Shown: one piece after another, positions 14,732 to 16,306 of the stretch
Layout: each line of letters opens with the position of its first letter
Numbering within the stretch: position 1 is the first letter of the stretch
Notes under the pieces: generated by a model
Told to the model about the DNA's origin: nothing
Seen by the model: the letters and a program-made list of their open reading frames with translations, nothing else
Database searches by the model: none
Made by a program: the position numbers and the translations under genes
From: Streptosporangiaceae bacterium
GTDB lineage: Bacteria; Actinomycetota; Actinomycetes; Streptosporangiales; Streptosporangiaceae
Direction of reading: 5' to 3'
DNA: 16,306 nucleotides
Assembly (NCBI GenBank): GCA_030043395.1
Contig: JASHXW010000556.1
Coordinates: 1 to 16,306, forward strand

Positions 14732-15061
14732 CTAGGCCACCTGCACTGAGACGATTCTGAGTTCCTGGCCGGACAAGACATCAGCGTCGGCGCTGCCGCA
14801 CGGGCACAAGAGCATCGATCCGACGGGAGCGAACTCGCTCCCGCAAGCACGGCACTGGCACAACGCCGCTGGCTCGCTGATCTCCAGCTTCGCGCCGGCC
14901 AGGTTCGTGCCCTCGGTCACGAGGTCGAAGCAGAACCTGACCGAGTCAGCGACGACGCCGGACAGCTGCCCGATCTCCAGCCGGACACACGTGACCTTGG
15001 CATCGGGCAGCCGCTCGGTCACTGCATCCACGACGCCCTCCGTGATCGCCAGCTCATGCAT
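14732..15061 (-). CDS. hypA: Nickel metallochaperone HypA, [NiFe]-hydrogenase maturation
   Basis: HypA brings nickel to the hydrogenase precursor together with HypB. The 109-residue protein starts MHELAITEGVVDAV: His2 is the conserved nickel ligand. The zinc site is CQCRACG (Cys70 and Cys73) and LLCPCGS (Cys86 and Cys88). The second knuckle is CPC rather than the CPxC found in the E. coli protein, one residue shorter. The usual C-terminal GQELRIVSVQVA is present. The start ATG follows the hypE stop by 38 nt and has GAGAGGA upstream. The frame is open far upstream, but only because it runs through hypE in another frame; the MHE start is diagnostic. Two bases separate it from hypB. Confidence 0.96.
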   Translation of the reverse strand: MHELAITEGVVDAVTERLPDAKVTCVRLEIGQLSGVVADSVRFCFDLVTEGTNLAGAKLEISEPAALCQCRACGSEFAPVGSMLLCPCGSADADVLSGQELRIVSVQVA

Positions 15062-15099
15062 GTCCTCTCGTCCCTGCGCCGCTCTCGCGCCCGGCCCGG

Positions 15100-16266
15100 T
15101 TAGCAGATCCGCGGCAGCGGGTCGCCGACTAGCAAGTCGACGATCCTCGTTCCGCCGAACGCCGTCTTGAGCTGGACGATCCCGGCTGGCTCGGGGACCA
15201 CCTGGCCGATGATCGCGGCGTGCTGGCCGAGCGGGTGCTTGCGGAGTGCAGCGAGTGCGGCTTCGGCGCAGTCGCCGTCGACGACCACGACCATCCGGCC
15301 TTCGCACGCCACGTACATGGGGTCGATGCCGAGCAACTCGGCCGCACCCCTGACCTCGTCGCGGACCGGAATAGCATCCTCGCAGACCACGACGCCGACG
15401 TCGGCGGCCTTCGCGATCTCGTTGAGTATCGTGGCCACCCCGCCCCTGGTCGCGTCCCTCAGCGCCCGGACACCGGTGGGCTCGGCTAGCAGGCTCGCGA
15501 CAAGGTCGTGCAGCGATGCGGTGTCCGACTCGATGTCCGCTTCGATGTCGAGCTCGCCACGGGACAGCATGATGGTGACCCCGTGGTCGCCAATCGGCCC
15601 CGATACCAGGATCGCGTCGCCTGGCCGGGCTTTCGCGACGCCGAGGTCCATCTCGTGCTGGACCAGGCCAACGCCGGCCGTGTTGATGTAGCAGCCGTCG
15701 GCCTTCCCCCGCTGGACGACCTTGGTGTCGCCGGTCACGATCCGCACGCCTGCCGACTGCGCCGCGTCCCGCATCGAGGTCACTATCCGGCTCAGGTCCT
15801 CGATGGCGAAGCCTTCCTCCAGGATGAAGCCGGCTGAGAGGTACAGCGGCGTCGCTCCCGCCATGGCCAGGTCATTGACGGTGCCGTTCACGGCGAGGTC
15901 GCCGATGTTCCCGCCGGGAAAGAACAGCGGGGAAACGACGTAGGAGTCAGTAGTCAGCGCCAGCCGTGAGCCATCTAGCTGCAGTCGGGCAGCGTCCTCA
16001 AGTGGCTCGAGCATCGGATTGCGGAACGCATCGAGGAAGATCGCTTCGATCAGCGACTGAGTCGCCTTACCGCCTGCCCCGTGCGACATGGTGACCCGGT
16101 CTTCCCTGACGCGCGCTCGCGCGCGCCTGGCCCGGTCGATCCGCTCCAGGACGAGTTCCTCGCGGACGGTGCCCGGCATCGGCTGCGGCGAGCCACGCCG
16201 GGCCGGCTCACCCGTCGCCTGGTCGTCGTGCTCGGCCAGCGCGCGCTCGACCCAGCCCGCGGTCAT
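15100..16266 (-). CDS. hypE: HypE, cyanide-ligand synthesis in [NiFe]-hydrogenase maturation
   Basis: HypE is carbamoylated by HypF on its C-terminal cysteine and dehydrates this to a thiocyanate with ATP, supplying cyanide to the HypC-HypD complex. The protein ends in PRIC, keeping the essential terminal cysteine (388 if counted from this start). It has the PurM-like core SHGAGGKATQSLIEAIFL (residues 61-78), LALTTDSYVVSPLFFPGGNIGDLAVNGTVNDLAMAGATP in pieces at about 102-140, and LRDATRGGVATILNEIA. From the ATG at 16266 (GGGAGG at about 10 nt upstream) there are about 60 residues before the core, longer than usual. M30 (16179) is an alternative without a ribosome site. The frame stays open to the window edge, so the real start could lie outside. 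The gene precedes hypA by 38 nt, in the same operon. Confidence 0.95.
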   Translation of the reverse strand: MTAGWVERALAEHDDQATGEPARRGSPQPMPGTVREELVLERIDRARRARARVREDRVTMSHGAGGKATQSLIEAIFLDAFRNPMLEPLEDAARLQLDGSRLALTTDSYVVSPLFFPGGNIGDLAVNGTVNDLAMAGATPLYLSAGFILEEGFAIEDLSRIVTSMRDAAQSAGVRIVTGDTKVVQRGKADGCYINTAGVGLVQHEMDLGVAKARPGDAILVSGPIGDHGVTIMLSRGELDIEADIESDTASLHDLVASLLAEPTGVRALRDATRGGVATILNEIAKAADVGVVVCEDAIPVRDEVRGAAELLGIDPMYVACEGRMVVVVDGDCAEAALAALRKHPLGQHAAIIGQVVPEPAGIVQLKTAFGGTRIVDLLVGDPLPRIC

Positions 16267-16306
16267 GCCTGGCTCGCCTCCCTGACCCTGGTCCTGGTCA
16301 GCCTGC

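Noticed and set aside
15062..15307. Upstream extension of HypA
   Set aside because: The extra 82 residues overlap the hypE end out of frame and lack conservation features; HypA proteins start with MHE.

Overview
The window is high-GC DNA with densely packed, often translationally coupled genes, GTG starts, strong G/C wobble bias and a twin set of divergent operons. Together with the styles of the proteins (TetR regulator, class A flavin monooxygenase, glycine-rich secreted protein, Hyp proteins) this points to a soil-type actinobacterium; I cannot name a genus from the sequence alone.

Left third (1-7326): a minus-strand operon starting near 6000 reads, in transcription order, a family-5 (peptide/nickel/oligosaccharide type) solute-binding lipoprotein, a cytoplasmic ceramidase-fold hydrolase, a DegT/StsC-like PLP aminotransferase, a DppB-type permease and a DppC-type permease cut by the window edge. 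Junctions are 1 nt apart, 24 nt apart, or overlapping (GTGA, TGATG). The ATPase genes are not in the window and are presumably beyond the left edge. A divergent Gfo/Idh/MocA oxidoreductase (6172-7326) shares the intergenic region, which holds tandem 18-bp repeats and an inverted repeat over a good minus-strand promoter. Read together, this looks like uptake of a small amide- or amine-containing compound, followed by hydrolysis, (trans)amination and NAD(P)-linked redox chemistry. The aminocyclitol or N-acyl amino sugar substrate is my inference.

Middle (7349-9783): a TetR-family repressor, convergent with the oxidoreductase, is divergent to a PheA/TfdB-type FAD monooxygenase. An 18-bp perfect palindrome plus a second overlapping palindrome just before the monooxygenase start is the probable TetR operator.

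Right (9928-11589): a secreted, very glycine-rich protein with a signal peptide, four beta-helix-like rungs separated by Gly/Asp-rich low-complexity loops, and a C-terminal Ig-like domain.

Far right (11642-16306): [NiFe]-hydrogenase maturation genes. hypF is on the plus strand; hypE, hypA and hypB are on the minus strand. hypF and hypB overlap tail to tail by 29 bp. hypC, hypD and hydrogenase structural genes are not in the window; they may lie to the right. Together HypE and HypF make the cyanide ligand from carbamoyl phosphate, while HypA and HypB insert nickel.
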